Origin: Calditrichota bacterium
GTDB lineage: Bacteria > Zixibacteria > MSB-5A5 > GN15 > FEB-12
DNA length: 13,819 nucleotides
NCBI GenBank assembly: GCA_008501655.1
Contig: QQUK01000086.1
Coordinates: 1 to 13,819, forward strand
Direction: 5' to 3'
In this document: in pieces, positions 13,066 through 13,819 of the stretch
Layout: each line of letters starts with the position of its first letter
Numbering within the stretch: the first letter of the stretch is position 1
Translations under genes and position numbers: made by a program
The notes under the pieces: generated by a model
What the model was told of the DNA's origin: nothing
Database searches by the model: none
What the model saw: the letters and a program-made list of their open reading frames with translations, nothing else

Positions 13066-13070
13066 AAGGA
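13066..13070 (+). promoter_or_regulatory. Ribosome binding site deciding the start at 13076
   Basis: AAGGA sits 5 bases before ATG 13076. It overlaps the other candidate ATG at 13070, which therefore lacks a usable Shine-Dalgarno. Confidence 0.6.
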
Positions 13071-13075
13071 TGTCT

Positions 13076-13819
13076 ATGCGGTGGATTTATCTACTGGTTG
13101 TTCTGGCTCTGTTTACAGGATGTACCAAAAAAAAATCAGATGAAATAGCTGAAGAGGTAAAATCAGTTTCGTCTGTTTTTGTAGTCTTTGAGTCAGAAAT
13201 ACAGGGACAAGTATTAAGCCGTTCTATTCATTTTCCTTTTGGACTTTCCGGAGATATATTTGGAAATATTTATCTTACTGATGCCGGTAATGACCGGATA
13301 GTAAAATTTTCCAAAGAGCTGAAGCCGTTAAAGGAAATCGGGGGGTATGGTACGACTGAAGGTTCCATGAATTTCCCTACCTATATTACTATCGACAACA
13401 ATCTGAATGTGAGATATACCGATGAAAAAAACAGACGGGTGGTACATCTGAACTCGGATCTGACTTTTGTCGAATCCATTCTGTTTGAGGATGAAGAAGA
13501 TCCGCATCGTTTTGGGTTTCCTTCCGGTATTGCTGTATCAGATGTCGGGGAACTTTGGATTGCTGACCGAGATAATAATCAGGTAGCTGTATACAATAAT
13601 GTCGGGAATTTCAGTCATATTCTGGGTGATTACGGGTATGCCGGCGGAGTATTAAAATCACCGGAGAAAATATATCGTGATCCGAATGATAATTTTATCG
13701 TGTGTGATGCCGGGAATAAACGCCTTGTTTTGTATGATCAATACGGCGGCTACCAAAAGCAGATTCAAAATAAGATATTTTCCTACCCGGTTTCCGTAGT
13801 TTTCTTTCAGGATCACTAT
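13076..13819 (+). CDS. NHL-repeat (six-bladed propeller) lipoprotein, 3'-truncated by window edge
   Basis: The frame is open from 13076 to the last base (248 codons, no stop), so the C-terminus is missing. The N-terminus is a lipoprotein signal, MRWIYLLVVLALFTGC: the lipobox LFTGC places the lipidated Cys at residue 16, with Thr-Lys-Lys-Lys after it. From about residue 50, NHL-like repeats of ~45 residues appear: GDIFGNIYLTDAGNDRIVKF, DNNLNVRYTDEKNRRVVHL, GELWIADRDNNQVAVYN and NDNFIVCDAGNKRLVLYD, with G-x-G/F-x-x-P spacers (FPFGL, NFPTYI, GFPSGI). Such propellers mostly bind proteins or glycans; no enzyme motif is visible. It follows the DUF5683-like gene by 12 bases and is read as part of the same operon, so an envelope-anchored accessory role is inferred. 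ATG 13070 is an alternative start. Confidence 0.82.
   Translation, partial: MRWIYLLVVLALFTGCTKKKSDEIAEEVKSVSSVFVVFESEIQGQVLSRSIHFPFGLSGDIFGNIYLTDAGNDRIVKFSKELKPLKEIGGYGTTEGSMNFPTYITIDNNLNVRYTDEKNRRVVHLNSDLTFVESILFEDEEDPHRFGFPSGIAVSDVGELWIADRDNNQVAVYNNVGNFSHILGDYGYAGGVLKSPEKIYRDPNDNFIVCDAGNKRLVLYDQYGGYQKQIQNKIFSYPVSVVFFQDHY

Overview
The window looks like a chromosomal piece of a diderm bacterium of the FCB superphylum (Fibrobacterota-Chlorobiota-Bacteroidota and the related candidate phyla such as KSB1, Calditrichota, Zixibacteria or Marinimicrobia). The reason is a type IX secretion system (T9SS) locus: a PorU-like C25 sortase, a PorV-like outer-membrane barrel, and two C-terminal T9SS sorting-type domains. 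The DNA is AT-rich (by eye about 40% G+C). Genes start behind recognisable Shine-Dalgarno sequences, and the one clear promoter is of sigma-70 type (TTGACT-17-TATAAT). Classical Bacteroidota usually lack both traits, so an early-branching or candidate FCB lineage seems more likely. The phylum is inference.

Layout. 2-844: the 3' part of a tryptophanase gene (its 5' end lies outside the window). 845-1224: a 380-base gap with short AT-rich repeats, a strong promoter at 1104-1132 and an orphan ribosome-binding-like site. 1225-13819: six genes all on the + strand with gaps of at most about 32 bases and no visible terminator, which I read as one operon: porU-like sortase (1225-5121), an unusually large porV-like barrel gene (5140-7974), an M6-type metalloprotease with a T9SS sorting domain (8007-11333), two paralogous small exported DUF5683-like proteins (11346-12257, 12260-13063), and the beginning of an NHL-repeat lipoprotein (13076 to the window end).

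How they fit together. In the T9SS known from Porphyromonas gingivalis, cargo with a C-terminal domain crosses the outer membrane, is shuttled by PorV to PorU, and PorU removes the domain and attaches the cargo to the surface. The neighbouring M6 protease carries such a domain and is a natural client. The roles of the DUF5683-like pair and the lipoprotein are unknown; their export signals and position suggest envelope work.

The most unusual item is the PorV-like protein. Between its N-terminal PorV motif (ends near residue 70) and the rest of the barrel (from about residue 683) sits about 610 residues that read as a seven-bladed beta-propeller, in which three LysM-like segments interrupt the propeller. 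PorZ, another member of the T9SS attachment complex, is a propeller protein, so this may be a fusion of functions that are separate elsewhere.
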